Assembly (NCBI GenBank): GCA_034003625.1 | Contig: JAVEYG010000005.1 | Span: 1 to 64,000 of the forward strand | Source of the DNA: GWE2-42-39 sp034003625 | Lineage (GTDB): Bacteria > Bacteroidota > Bacteroidia > Bacteroidales > Prolixibacteraceae | Length of the DNA stretch: 64,000 nt | Direction of reading: 5' to 3' | The notes under the pieces: model-generated | What the model was told of the DNA's origin: nothing | The model's input: only the letters and a program-made list of their open reading frames with translations | The model's database searches: none | Position numbers and translations under genes: made by a program | Shown: one piece after another, positions 41,387 to 48,621 of the stretch | Position numbering within the stretch: the stretch's first letter is position 1 | Layout of the letters: every line of letters starts with the position of its first letter

Positions 41387-42192
41387 AATTTCATTTCAAA
41401 CTTACTGCGAATTCCCAGTTTATCCTGGCAGATTGCAACCAGCGACAAAATATCAGGAAACTGTTCACTCGCTTCAGCAACGGTTTGTACATCGCCGGGA
41501 CCTTTTATCCGGTTGGCCATTGCTGTTGCAAAAGCATCGGCCACGGCGGTGTTTTTGCAGGCAACCATCACGGCATCGGCTTTTCCAAAACTCAGCGACG
41601 GACCAACCGTTCCGGACGAAGTGCAAACCCCGAGCGGCGTTTCCTGCGCCGGGATTTCAATACCGATCTTTTCAGAAAGGGCTGAACTTCCTGCGAAGAC
41701 CGACAGAAACATTGGTTTTTCGAGTTTCAGGAAAATATCGCCTCCGTTTTCCACCACCAGTTCATTGATCAGAAATTCCCCAAGCAATGTTTTTCCAACT
41801 TTTTCAGAGAACGCTCCGGCCACTGCGGCCATTGGCCCAACGCCGGCTCTTTTCCCCGCTTCAGCCAGTATTTTAACAATCTCAGGCGCATCGGGTTTGC
41901 TCGCGCACGGAATTAATGTCCTTCCAAACTCCGGATCAACAAGAAAATAGTGTTCCAACTGATGCCTCAATGTTTTTATCGTTACGAAAGCCAGTTTTTC
42001 CATTTCCGGATGAAAAGATTCCGGATCGATGCCAATCCACAGATCGCTTTCCTTATAATTTACCGTGAACGAACAAAAACGTTCAGAGGAGAATTGACGG
42101 CGATAAGTTCGTGGCTGTAAGCCTCCCCCGACCCCTCCCGGAGGAGGGGAGTTTTTGGCTTTACTGTGGTTTGTATTGGTAAATTTTCTCAA
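41362..42192 (-). CDS. UPF0280 family protein, homocysteine-pathway associated
   Basis: A 276-residue protein of UPF0280. The family core starts at LQPRTYRRQFSSERFCSF and continues with AGVGPMAAVAGAFSEKVG, ELVVENGGDIFLKLEKP, ETPLGVCTSSGTVGPSLSFGKAD in outline and MANRIKGPGD. In methanogens a UPF0280 protein is linked with homocysteine formation from aspartate semialdehyde and sulfide. Here it stands between the NIL ferredoxin and metH, which agrees. The first 27 codons are odd: NSPPPGGVGGG is encoded by a GC-rich palindromic repeat (42121-42151), and no other start lies between it and the core. The reaction is not known precisely. Confidence 0.85.
   Translation of the reverse strand: MRKFTNTNHSKAKNSPPPGGVGGGLQPRTYRRQFSSERFCSFTVNYKESDLWIGIDPESFHPEMEKLAFVTIKTLRHQLEHYFLVDPEFGRTLIPCASKPDAPEIVKILAEAGKRAGVGPMAAVAGAFSEKVGKTLLGEFLINELVVENGGDIFLKLEKPMFLSVFAGSSALSEKIGIEIPAQETPLGVCTSSGTVGPSLSFGKADAVMVACKNTAVADAFATAMANRIKGPGDVQTVAEASEQFPDILSLVAICQDKLGIRSKFEMKLVAPPRLS
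42121..42151. repeat. GC-rich palindromic repeat inside a coding region
   Basis: CCTCCCCCGACCCCTCCCGG with GAGGAGGGGAG completing the hairpin. Read on the minus strand it encodes SPPPGGVGGG at the N-terminus of the UPF0280 protein without breaking the frame. Confidence 0.65.
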
Positions 42193-42254
42193 AACGTATT
42201 AAACAATCATCAATCAATTAAATGCGCCATTCATTGATTTTTTTGTCGGCCCGG

Positions 42255-42290
42255 CTTCTCCCTTTTGGGGAGAGGTTTGGAGAGGGGCGT
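42255..42290. repeat. GC-rich interspersed palindromic repeat
   Basis: CTTCTCCCTTTTGGGGAGAG followed by TTTGGAGAGGGGCG, ending at the stop codon of the NIL-ferredoxin gene (42291). Confidence 0.65.
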
Positions 42291-42704
42291 TTATTCCCGA
42301 AAATCAATCGTAAACAGGTTCAACGGACAAGCTGGAACACAGAGTTCGCAAACAATGCATTTGTCGGGATCGAATTTCAGTTCCCAGTTTTTGGGATCCA
42401 TCACTAAAGCACCGGCAAAACAAACGGCGGTACAGTTCCCGCAATTGATACAACGTGAAGGGTTCAGATGGATTTTCTTGTCGAGTGGTTCACACGAAAC
42501 CTGGTTGTCTTCGAGGTACTGAATCCCTTTTTTCAGGTTTTCTCTTGTGCCTTCGAGTTCGAGCACTAAGCTGCCGGTTTTTCCCGGGCGTACTTCCGCC
42601 TTCAGGATGTTGATCCGGATGTCGAAATCTTTCACTAAATGATAACTCAACGGTTTGTCTCCGCTTTGAGCAGGAAATCGCAGGATATAGCGTTTTTTTC
42701 TCAT
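42291..42704 (-). CDS. NIL-domain 4Fe-4S ferredoxin of the homocysteine pathway
   Basis: A 137-residue protein. Residues 1-75 form a NIL domain (a ferredoxin-like regulatory fold first seen in methionine ABC transporters), with LVLELEGTRENLKKGI. Residues 80-137 hold two 4Fe-4S motifs: CINCGNCTAVCFAGAL and CIVCELCVPACPLNLF, giving two CxxCxxCxxxC clusters. In Methanosarcina the equivalent gene lies next to a COG1900 protein and is needed with it for homocysteine synthesis from sulfide. Here too it overlaps that gene by four bases (ATGA), so the stoichiometry is probably coupled. It should supply electrons for sulfide insertion. Confidence 0.92.
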   Translation of the reverse strand: MRKKRYILRFPAQSGDKPLSYHLVKDFDIRINILKAEVRPGKTGSLVLELEGTRENLKKGIQYLEDNQVSCEPLDKKIHLNPSRCINCGNCTAVCFAGALVMDPKNWELKFDPDKCIVCELCVPACPLNLFTIDFRE

Positions 42705-43864
42705 CGGTCACCTCCTTTTGTTTCTTTTAGTCCCTGAATCGATGTGTTGGTCGGGAACATTTGCACTGGTTTGGTAAGCTCAAATTTTCCTTCCTGAATT
42801 TGTTTTTTCAGAATGTCGGCTATTTTACGGGCTTTGGCCAGACTGGAAACCGGCGCTGTACGCACTTTCTTGCCTTGCACTTCGATTTTACCGCTACGCA
42901 GTTGCGCGTAGTTCACCCGTCCCAAAGCGGGAGCACCTTCCACTCCGTAATCGAGTACGGTGGTTACAATTTGCTCGTTCCGGATGGAAACCCGACGAGC
43001 TATTTCGACATCCAGTATCGGGATGGGAATGCCAATACCGACAAACAAACTGGTGCCATACTTTTCGTAATAGGCTGCCTGAATAAATTCGGAACTCATT
43101 TCCTTCAAATTACCAATAACGGCAAGGGTAGCCGAGTTGCTGACCGGGATACCAAACTCATTTTTCGGTTTCGAGGTATTGAACTGGGTTCCCGGCCACA
43201 CGACAAATCCTTGTGTGCCGCCCAAAAAAATCCGTGTACCCAGACCAATGGTTTTTAATTCCGGGTCGTTAAGTAACGGGCTCAACTCGCCGGAAGTAGA
43301 ATACGTGGCGTTGCGCATATTGGGCAACAATGACCCCATGTAAGTGTATTTAATCTGCGGGGTGCTGTTTACCGCCACATTGTAATTCTGGTACGCATTG
43401 CGCGGATTGAACAGGAAAATTTCGTTCACCGTGTTTTTATTGATTACCGTTTTGATGTACTTGCGCGGGTAACAATCGGTGCCTTTGCCCCAGGCTTCCA
43501 GTTCAATATCCTTGCCGTCAATTAAATCCTGGATGACATGTGCGCCCCCGTATTTCGGGTTCTCCGGGTCGCAGGCCGTGGCGCCGATGTACGAATCGAC
43601 GGCTGCCAACCCTTCATAAACCGGCACTCCGTTCAAACGGATTTTTTCCATGCGAATGGGCGGATTGGCATGCCCGAAATTGATGAACGCACCCGACGAA
43701 CACATGGCGCCGAAAGTAGCGGTGGTCACCACGTCCACTTTTTCGGCAATTTCTTCGGGCGAAGCCGTGAGCGCCATCTGTGAAACTTCCTCGGCTGTTA
43801 ACACAACCGCCTTGCCCGACCTGATTTTTTCGTTTATTTCTTCGTATGTTTTTTGTATGCCCAT
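42701..43864 (-). CDS. Homocysteine biosynthesis protein (COG1900 / DUF39)
   Basis: A 387-residue enzyme of the family that forms homocysteine from aspartate semialdehyde and sulfide. Motifs include TTATFGAMCSSGAFINFGHA with Cys55 and WGKGTDCYPRKYIKT with Cys131, the two Cys thought important in archaeal members. TQGFVVWPGTQ and GIGIPIPILDVEIARRV come later. CBS domains, present in some archaeal homologues, are absent. It is the first gene after the SAM-I riboswitch and is overlapped by the ferredoxin gene, followed by UPF0280 and metH. Regulation by SAM through the riboswitch fits methionine synthesis well. Confidence 0.93.
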   Translation of the reverse strand: MGIQKTYEEINEKIRSGKAVVLTAEEVSQMALTASPEEIAEKVDVVTTATFGAMCSSGAFINFGHANPPIRMEKIRLNGVPVYEGLAAVDSYIGATACDPENPKYGGAHVIQDLIDGKDIELEAWGKGTDCYPRKYIKTVINKNTVNEIFLFNPRNAYQNYNVAVNSTPQIKYTYMGSLLPNMRNATYSTSGELSPLLNDPELKTIGLGTRIFLGGTQGFVVWPGTQFNTSKPKNEFGIPVSNSATLAVIGNLKEMSSEFIQAAYYEKYGTSLFVGIGIPIPILDVEIARRVSIRNEQIVTTVLDYGVEGAPALGRVNYAQLRSGKIEVQGKKVRTAPVSSLAKARKIADILKKQIQEGKFELTKPVQMFPTNTSIQGLKETKGGDR

Positions 43865-43904
43865 GTTTTCAGAAAAGATTGATAAAATGATTATCGTGAT
43901 AAAA

Positions 43905-43936
43905 TAACAGATTCTTCGCTGTGCTCAGAATGACAA
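43905..43936. repeat. Dispersed repeat motif (CTTCGCTGTGCTCAGAATGA)
   Basis: The sequence ATTCTTCGCTGTGCTCAGAA followed by TGACAA resembles a short repeat found in many Bacteroidetes intergenic regions. This is from memory of similar sequences; only one copy is in the window. Confidence 0.35.
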
Positions 43937-43975
43937 TAAATAAAAGGGAAATGCAATTGCAATAGCGCTTTCAAG

Positions 43976-44003
43976 TCTCCCCCAGGGGGAGATTAGAGGG
44001 GCC
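43976..44003. repeat. GC-rich interspersed palindromic repeat
   Basis: TCTCCCCC-A-GGGGGAGA with ATTAGAGGGGCCC to the right. It lies in the leader of the homocysteine operon, between the micro-ORF and the first gene. Confidence 0.7.
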
Positions 44004-44005
44004 CT

Positions 44006-44083
44006 TCAGCGCATGAACCGGTTGGCAAAATACATGAAGCTCAATAAAAACAGGGAAGTCTGTAAATTTTGTCTCATTGTCAT
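44006..44083 (-). CDS. Candidate leader micro-ORF (25 residues, Met-rich)
   Basis: ATG at 44083 opens a 25-codon frame starting MTMRQNLQTSLFLLSFM and ending in FANRFMR, then TGA at 44006-44008. It contains four Met in 25 residues and starts seven bases downstream of the SAM-I riboswitch, exactly where a translationally regulated start would lie. It is followed by a GC-rich palindrome. A role as leader peptide, or a false positive, are both possible; there is no homology evidence in hand. Confidence 0.35.
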   Translation of the reverse strand: MTMRQNLQTSLFLLSFMYFANRFMR

Positions 44084-44090
44084 GTTATTA

Positions 44091-44190
44091 ATTATAATTC
44101 CGTTTCCGGTCGGGTATTGGCACCTTTCCCGGATTCCCGGTTGGTTGCCAGAGTTTCGCTGAGCCCGTTCTCTCCACTCTTCTCTATAAT
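44091..44190 (-). ncRNA. SAM-I (S-box) riboswitch
   Basis: A complete S-box core on the minus strand: P1 arms ATTATA (44190-44185) and TATAAT (44096-44091), then AGAGTGGAGAGAACGGGCTC, GCGAAACTCTGGCAACCA and AAGGTGCCAATACCCGACC. These match the class's conserved GGCAACC and GGUGCCAAUuCC segments. It precedes the homocysteine biosynthesis operon, so high SAM should turn the operon down. The distance to the first gene (about 225 bases) contains a micro-ORF and two repeats. Confidence 0.93.
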
Positions 44191-44492
44191 CAAAAACCCT
44201 TTGTAATAAGAATATTTGATCCTATGGGTGCAAATGTAAGCCGGAATGTTGAGATTTTCAACAGATGAAAAGGAAATAAACGTGTCTGGCCCGAATTATT
44301 AATATTAAAGAAACTCTTTTCTCGCTGTAGGTTGAGTTTTTCCCAACGGGTTCAAATCCGGGGATTACAGGATAAATAAATTCCCGGAGTTAACGATTTA
44401 TCCACAGCATGTCCGGCAAATAAATATTGAAGAGATATCCCTGTATTCCGCAAATCTTTTCTACCTTCCGTAAAATTTTACAGATAACAAAA
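44191..44492. other. Divergent promoter region
   Basis: About 300 bases between the riboswitch and rnr. On the minus strand TTTG (44234-44231) and a weak TATTCTTA box could drive the methionine operon. No gene was seen. A T-loop-like GGTTCAAATCC at 44349-44359 is not part of a tRNA. Confidence 0.4.
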
Positions 44493-46655
44493 ATGGCGAA
44501 GAAAAAAAAGCATAAAAAAGATAAAACCCCGGTTACTTTCAATAAGAGCAGATTAAAAAAAGCAATCCTTTCCGAGTTTTATGCGCAACCTAATAAAACA
44601 TTTAATTACAAGCAGGTAGCGTCCCTGTTGAATATTCAGGACCCCGAAAACCGCAAACTGGTATTTCTGGTGCTAGAGGAGCTGACTGAAAACGAAAACC
44701 TCGAAGCGGTACAGCGGGGCAAATACAAACTGAAATCGCGCGGCGGGTACATTTGCGGAATTGTTGAATTGCAGCCGCAGGGTTTTGGGTTTGTTGTTTC
44801 TGAAGAGATGGGCCAGCCGGTGTTGGTCAGCCAGCGCAACCTGAACCACGCAATGGAAGGCGACAAAGTAAAAGTGTTACTTTATGCACGGCACAAAAAA
44901 CAAATGCCTGAAGGGGAAGTTACCGAAATTCTGGAACGGGCAAAGACCATTTTTGTAGGCACGGTTTCCCGTTCGCGCAATTTTGCATTTTTTATCCCTT
45001 CGGGTAAGGTAGGTTTCGATTTATTTATTCCGATTGAAAAACTGAAAGGCGCCAAAGACGGGCAAAAAGCCATTGCTGAAATCACTGAGTGGCCCGCTCG
45101 TGCAAAAAATCCTTTCGGTGAAATTATCGAGGTGCTGGGTGATGCAGGGGACAATGAAACCGAAATGCACGCTATTTTGGCTGAATACAACCTTCCGATC
45201 CGTTTTCCCGGAAAAGTACTTAAGGCTGCGGAAAAAATACCGATGGATATCCAGGAGGAAGAAATTTCCAGGCGCCGGGATTTTCGTTCTGTCACCACAT
45301 TTACCATTGACCCGCACGATGCAAAAGATTTTGATGATGCCCTTTCGCTGCGAAAACTTGATAACGGGTTATGGGAAGTCGGTATTCATATTGCCGATGT
45401 ATCGTATTACGTGGTTCCCGATTCCATTCTTGATGAAGAAGCGCTGGAGCGGGCCACTTCTGTATATTTGGTCGACCGCGTAGTGCCAATGTTGCCTGAA
45501 AAGCTTTCGAATGGCGTTTGTTCGCTTCGGCCCAACGAAAACAAACTGTGCTTCTCGGCGGTCTTTCAACTCGACGAACAGGCAAAGGTGCATCACCAGT
45601 GGTTTGGACGGACGGTTATCCATTCCGACCGTCGTTTTACATATGAAGAAGCGCAGGATATTATTGAAACCGGCGAAGGCGACCTGAAAGAAGAGGTATT
45701 GCAGTTGCATGCCCTGGCTGTGCAACTTCGCAAACAACGGTTCGGCAAAGGGTCGATTGCATTCGACCGCATCGAAGTGAAATTCAATCTTGACGAAAAC
45801 GGGAAACCGCTTTCCGTTTATTTTAAAGAAGCCAAGGAGAGCAATCAACTGGTGGAAGAATTCATGTTGCTGGCCAATAAAAAAGTGGCTGAGTTTATCG
45901 GGAACCCGCCAGACAAAAAAGAGCCGAAGACATTCGTTTACCGTATCCACGATAAGCCCGACCCCGACAAGTTGGCTAATTTCAACAACTTCATCCACAA
46001 ATTCGGGTATGGTATCCAGTTGATTTCTCCGGCCACAATTTCCCGCTCAATGAATAAACTGATGGAAAATGTTCGCGGAAAGAATGAACAAAATGTGATT
46101 GAAACGCTGGCCGTGCGCACTATGGCCAAGGCTGCTTATTCGACCCGGAACATCGGGCATTACGGACTGGCATTTGAATATTACACGCATTTCACTTCGC
46201 CCATCCGGCGTTATCCCGATGTCATGGTGCACCGCCTGCTCGAACGCTACCTCCAAGGAGGACGCTCGGCAAATGCCCAGAGATACGAGGAATTGTGCAA
46301 ACATTCGTCGGACATGGAAAACAGGGCCGCCAATGCCGAACGGGCATCGGTGAAGTACAAGCAGGTGGAATTCATGCAGGATAAAATCGGGCAACAATTT
46401 CCGGGCGTTATTTCGGGGGTTACCGATTGGGGGATTTATGTTGAACTGGAAAACAAATGTGAGGGAATGGTTCCCCTGCACCAGCTCGATGATGATTATT
46501 ATATTTTCGATGAAAAGAATTATTGCATTACCGGGAGGCATTCGAATGTGAGCTACACTATCGGAGACGAAGTGGAAGTCGAAATTTTACGGGCTAATAT
46601 CGAGAAGAAACAGCTTGATTTTGCGTTAATTAGACGGATCGGGGCCGGGAAATAG
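44493..46655 (+). CDS. rnr: Ribonuclease R
   Basis: A 720-residue 3'-5' exoribonuclease that degrades structured RNA. I start at MAKKKKHKKDKTP; an in-frame ATG 22 codons upstream lacks family resemblance. In order: a basic tail, a helix-turn-helix-like and cold-shock domains (residues 20-220), the RNB catalytic domain with DPHDAKDFDDALS (about 285-300), HIADVSYYV and FTSPIRRYPDVMVHRLL, and a C-terminal S1 domain (FPGVISGVTDWGIYVEL). Length and catalytic Asp residues are intact. The TetR regulator follows 65 bases later. Confidence 0.95.
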   Translation: MAKKKKHKKDKTPVTFNKSRLKKAILSEFYAQPNKTFNYKQVASLLNIQDPENRKLVFLVLEELTENENLEAVQRGKYKLKSRGGYICGIVELQPQGFGFVVSEEMGQPVLVSQRNLNHAMEGDKVKVLLYARHKKQMPEGEVTEILERAKTIFVGTVSRSRNFAFFIPSGKVGFDLFIPIEKLKGAKDGQKAIAEITEWPARAKNPFGEIIEVLGDAGDNETEMHAILAEYNLPIRFPGKVLKAAEKIPMDIQEEEISRRRDFRSVTTFTIDPHDAKDFDDALSLRKLDNGLWEVGIHIADVSYYVVPDSILDEEALERATSVYLVDRVVPMLPEKLSNGVCSLRPNENKLCFSAVFQLDEQAKVHHQWFGRTVIHSDRRFTYEEAQDIIETGEGDLKEEVLQLHALAVQLRKQRFGKGSIAFDRIEVKFNLDENGKPLSVYFKEAKESNQLVEEFMLLANKKVAEFIGNPPDKKEPKTFVYRIHDKPDPDKLANFNNFIHKFGYGIQLISPATISRSMNKLMENVRGKNEQNVIETLAVRTMAKAAYSTRNIGHYGLAFEYYTHFTSPIRRYPDVMVHRLLERYLQGGRSANAQRYEELCKHSSDMENRAANAERASVKYKQVEFMQDKIGQQFPGVISGVTDWGIYVELENKCEGMVPLHQLDDDYYIFDEKNYCITGRHSNVSYTIGDEVEVEILRANIEKKQLDFALIRRIGAGK

Positions 46656-46686
46656 AAAATTTGGGATACAATATTCGAAAAAATAT

Positions 46687-46694
46687 TATATTTG
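46687..46694 (+). promoter_or_regulatory. Candidate -7 promoter element of the TetR gene
   Basis: TATATTTG fits TAnnTTTG. A TTTG at 46660-46663 lies 23 bases upstream, slightly more than the usual spacing. It is 26 bases before the start codon. Confidence 0.45.
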
Positions 46695-46720
46695 TTGACT
46701 GTTTGAAAAGAACATTTATT

Positions 46721-47326
46721 ATGGCAATGAATTTCGAAAACGCGACCAATAAAAAAGATGCCAACCGCGAGAACATCTTAAAAATTGCCCAGGAGATTTT
46801 TAGTAAATACGGATACAAAAAGACCACGCTCGACGATATTGCGAACGCAGTGCGAAAAGGGAAAAGTTCTCTTTACTATTATTTTAACAGTAAAGAAGAT
46901 CTTTTTCAGGCCGTTATTCAAAAAGAAGTGGATATTCTTCGGAAAGAACTGGAGATTGTGGTTAACCGCAATACCGATCCGGTAGAAAAACTGCGCGATT
47001 ACATTCTTACCAAGCTGACTACTTACCGGGGACTGGCCAATTTCTACCATGCTCTTGAAAACGATGTAACGGCCATTGAATTTATTGAGAACATTAAGCA
47101 CCGGTACCATCAGGAAGAAATTCGTATGATAAAACGGATTTTGATTGAAGGTGTGCGGAAAAACGAATTCGAGATTTATGATTTTACCCTGGCAGCCACC
47201 GGCATTACCACGGCTATTAAAGGACTTGAAATGCCCCTTGCCGCCGGCGAATACAGTACCGCCAACCTTGAACAGAGTGTGGACAACATCCTAAAGATCA
47301 TTTGTTACGGAATAATGAAGCGATAA
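46721..47326 (+). CDS. TetR/AcrR family transcriptional regulator
   Basis: A 201-residue DNA-binding repressor; start MAMNFENATNKKDANREN. The N-terminal helix-turn-helix is clear: ILKIAQEIFSKYGYKKTTLD, then DIANAVRKGKSSLYYYFNSKE. The C-terminal ligand domain is helical, with an HRYHQEEIRMIKR segment. No efflux or fatty-acid genes are next to it, so its target is not obvious. It is probably autoregulated from the nearby promoter. Confidence 0.92.
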   Translation: MAMNFENATNKKDANRENILKIAQEIFSKYGYKKTTLDDIANAVRKGKSSLYYYFNSKEDLFQAVIQKEVDILRKELEIVVNRNTDPVEKLRDYILTKLTTYRGLANFYHALENDVTAIEFIENIKHRYHQEEIRMIKRILIEGVRKNEFEIYDFTLAATGITTAIKGLEMPLAAGEYSTANLEQSVDNILKIICYGIMKR

Positions 47327-47490
47327 GGCTATTCCGTTATTGCCTGTCGTTTTCAGGCTTGCAAAGTGATAAATCCCGTGCTTGAATACAGTGTCCGCTA
47401 TTTGTGGGGCGGGCAAGTACGAAAACCGCCTTCCCCCTGGAAAGCGGTTGTCAATCTTAAGTATAGTGATGAAATCAGCAAATTAAATCG

Positions 47491-47847
47491 TTAGTTTGAG
47501 GCTTGTAATTTAATTTCAAGCTGATTCTTCGTTTGGTCAACTTTTACATTTTCAGTTAATTGCTTCTGATAGGAAATATAGTTTGAAACAATGTCGTAAT
47601 CTCCTTTCTTTACGTTTCTAAATGAAAACTTCCCGTCGAAATCTGTATAGGTTTTCTGTCTTGTCCCTTTCAGGCAAACTTCAACTCCAACAAGCAATTC
47701 ACCGGTTTTTTCATCGGTAACTGTCCCTGAAAGGTCCACCACGGCGAGTTCATTCGTTGCTGTTGCTTCGGTTTTTTTCTGTTCATTTTTTGTAAACCCG
47801 GCAAGTACAAAAAGAATTAAAGTTGCGGTCAATACGATCTGTTTCAT
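47491..47847 (-). CDS. Carboxypeptidase-regulatory-like domain protein
   Basis: A 118-residue exported protein with signal peptide MKQIVLTATLILFVLAGFTK. The mature domain is a seven-stranded beta-sandwich of the CarboxypepD_reg-like type: LSGTVTDEKTGELLVGVEV, TYTDFDGKFSFRNVKKGDY. The same domain begins the nearby TonB receptor, but here it stands alone. It may be a secreted or periplasmic binding module. Four 11-base repeats resembling a Pho box lie upstream. Function unknown. Confidence 0.8.
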   Translation of the reverse strand: MKQIVLTATLILFVLAGFTKNEQKKTEATATNELAVVDLSGTVTDEKTGELLVGVEVCLKGTRQKTYTDFDGKFSFRNVKKGDYDIVSNYISYQKQLTENVKVDQTKNQLEIKLQASN

Positions 47848-47893
47848 GATACTGATTTTTCTGTTTTTACTGAAACAAAGCTATTTTCTCTGT

Positions 47894-47932
47894 ATTAAAG
47901 GGCAGTTACAGAATTATTAAAAATTGATTAAA
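47894..47932. promoter_or_regulatory. Pho-box-like 11-base direct repeats
   Basis: ATTAAA at 47894, GTTACA at 47905, ATTAAA at 47916 and ATTAAA at 47927 begin exactly 11 bases apart. The array ends 46 bases before the minus-strand gene at 47847. A similar array lies at 53116. Confidence 0.45.
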
Positions 47933-47936
47933 GAAG

Positions 47937-48398
47937 TTAAAATGTCCGTTTGCCGGTCACTTCGCCGTTTTCCGGCGAATATCGTTTCCATGTTCCCGAT
48001 TTTTTGCCATTCCGGTAATTCATTTCGTAGATAAGCCTTCCGTTCTCGTCCCACACTTTCCATTCGCCGTGTTTTTTCCCGTTTTTGTAATTGGCAATAG
48101 CGACCTTCGTGCCATTCTCATTGTAAGTGGCCCAGGCCCCGTCGATCGCATTTTTTTTATAGTAGCGGATTTCGTTCAAATTCCCGTTTTCAAAATAAAC
48201 ACGTACTTCTCCATTTTTCAGGCCCTTTCTCAGGTTCATCTCCATTTTAATATTCCCGTTTTCAAAAACACTGGCGTAATGGCCAGAGTAGAGTTTTGTG
48301 CCGACTTTATAAACGCCGTCCTCTTCTTTTATGCTTTGTGCAAAAAGACTGGCCGAAAGCAGCATCAGTATCCCGAAAATGAATCCTGTTTTTTTCAT
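47937..48398 (-). CDS. MORN-repeat (YwqK-like) exported protein
   Basis: A 153-residue protein with signal peptide MKKTGFIFGILMLLSASLFAQ. The mature part is built of MORN_2 repeats of about 22 residues, each with an NG-x4-Y or NGKK-x-GxW core: GHYASVFENGNIKMEM, GEVRVYFENGNLNEIRYY, GAWATYNENGTKVAIANYKN and GEWKVWDENGRLIYEMNYRN. YwqK-type proteins are sometimes called antitoxins, but exported single-gene members like this one have no toxin partner. Probably a surface or periplasmic scaffold of unknown function. Confidence 0.82.
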   Translation of the reverse strand: MKKTGFIFGILMLLSASLFAQSIKEEDGVYKVGTKLYSGHYASVFENGNIKMEMNLRKGLKNGEVRVYFENGNLNEIRYYKKNAIDGAWATYNENGTKVAIANYKNGKKHGEWKVWDENGRLIYEMNYRNGKKSGTWKRYSPENGEVTGKRTF

Positions 48399-48621
48399 AA
48401 TTGTCTTTTTTCAGTTTAAAATATATTGTTTGATCTCCAATTTTTTTCGTCACAGGCCAGCCTGTTTTTGATACTGTTTCCCCGGGAAACCGATTGCCTG
48501 TTACACTTCCGGGAGCATCCTGAAAAACCCCGGCACCAGTTCGGATGCCAGGGCTGATCAACATGCGGGCAACTTGTGTTGCTGTTTTTATGAACCTGTT
48601 TACTGATGAATCGTTTGTCTT

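Noticed and set aside
44341..44365. T-loop-like GGTTCAAATCC suggesting a tRNA
   Set aside because: The T-arm stem does not pair and no cloverleaf can be drawn from the upstream 60 bases.
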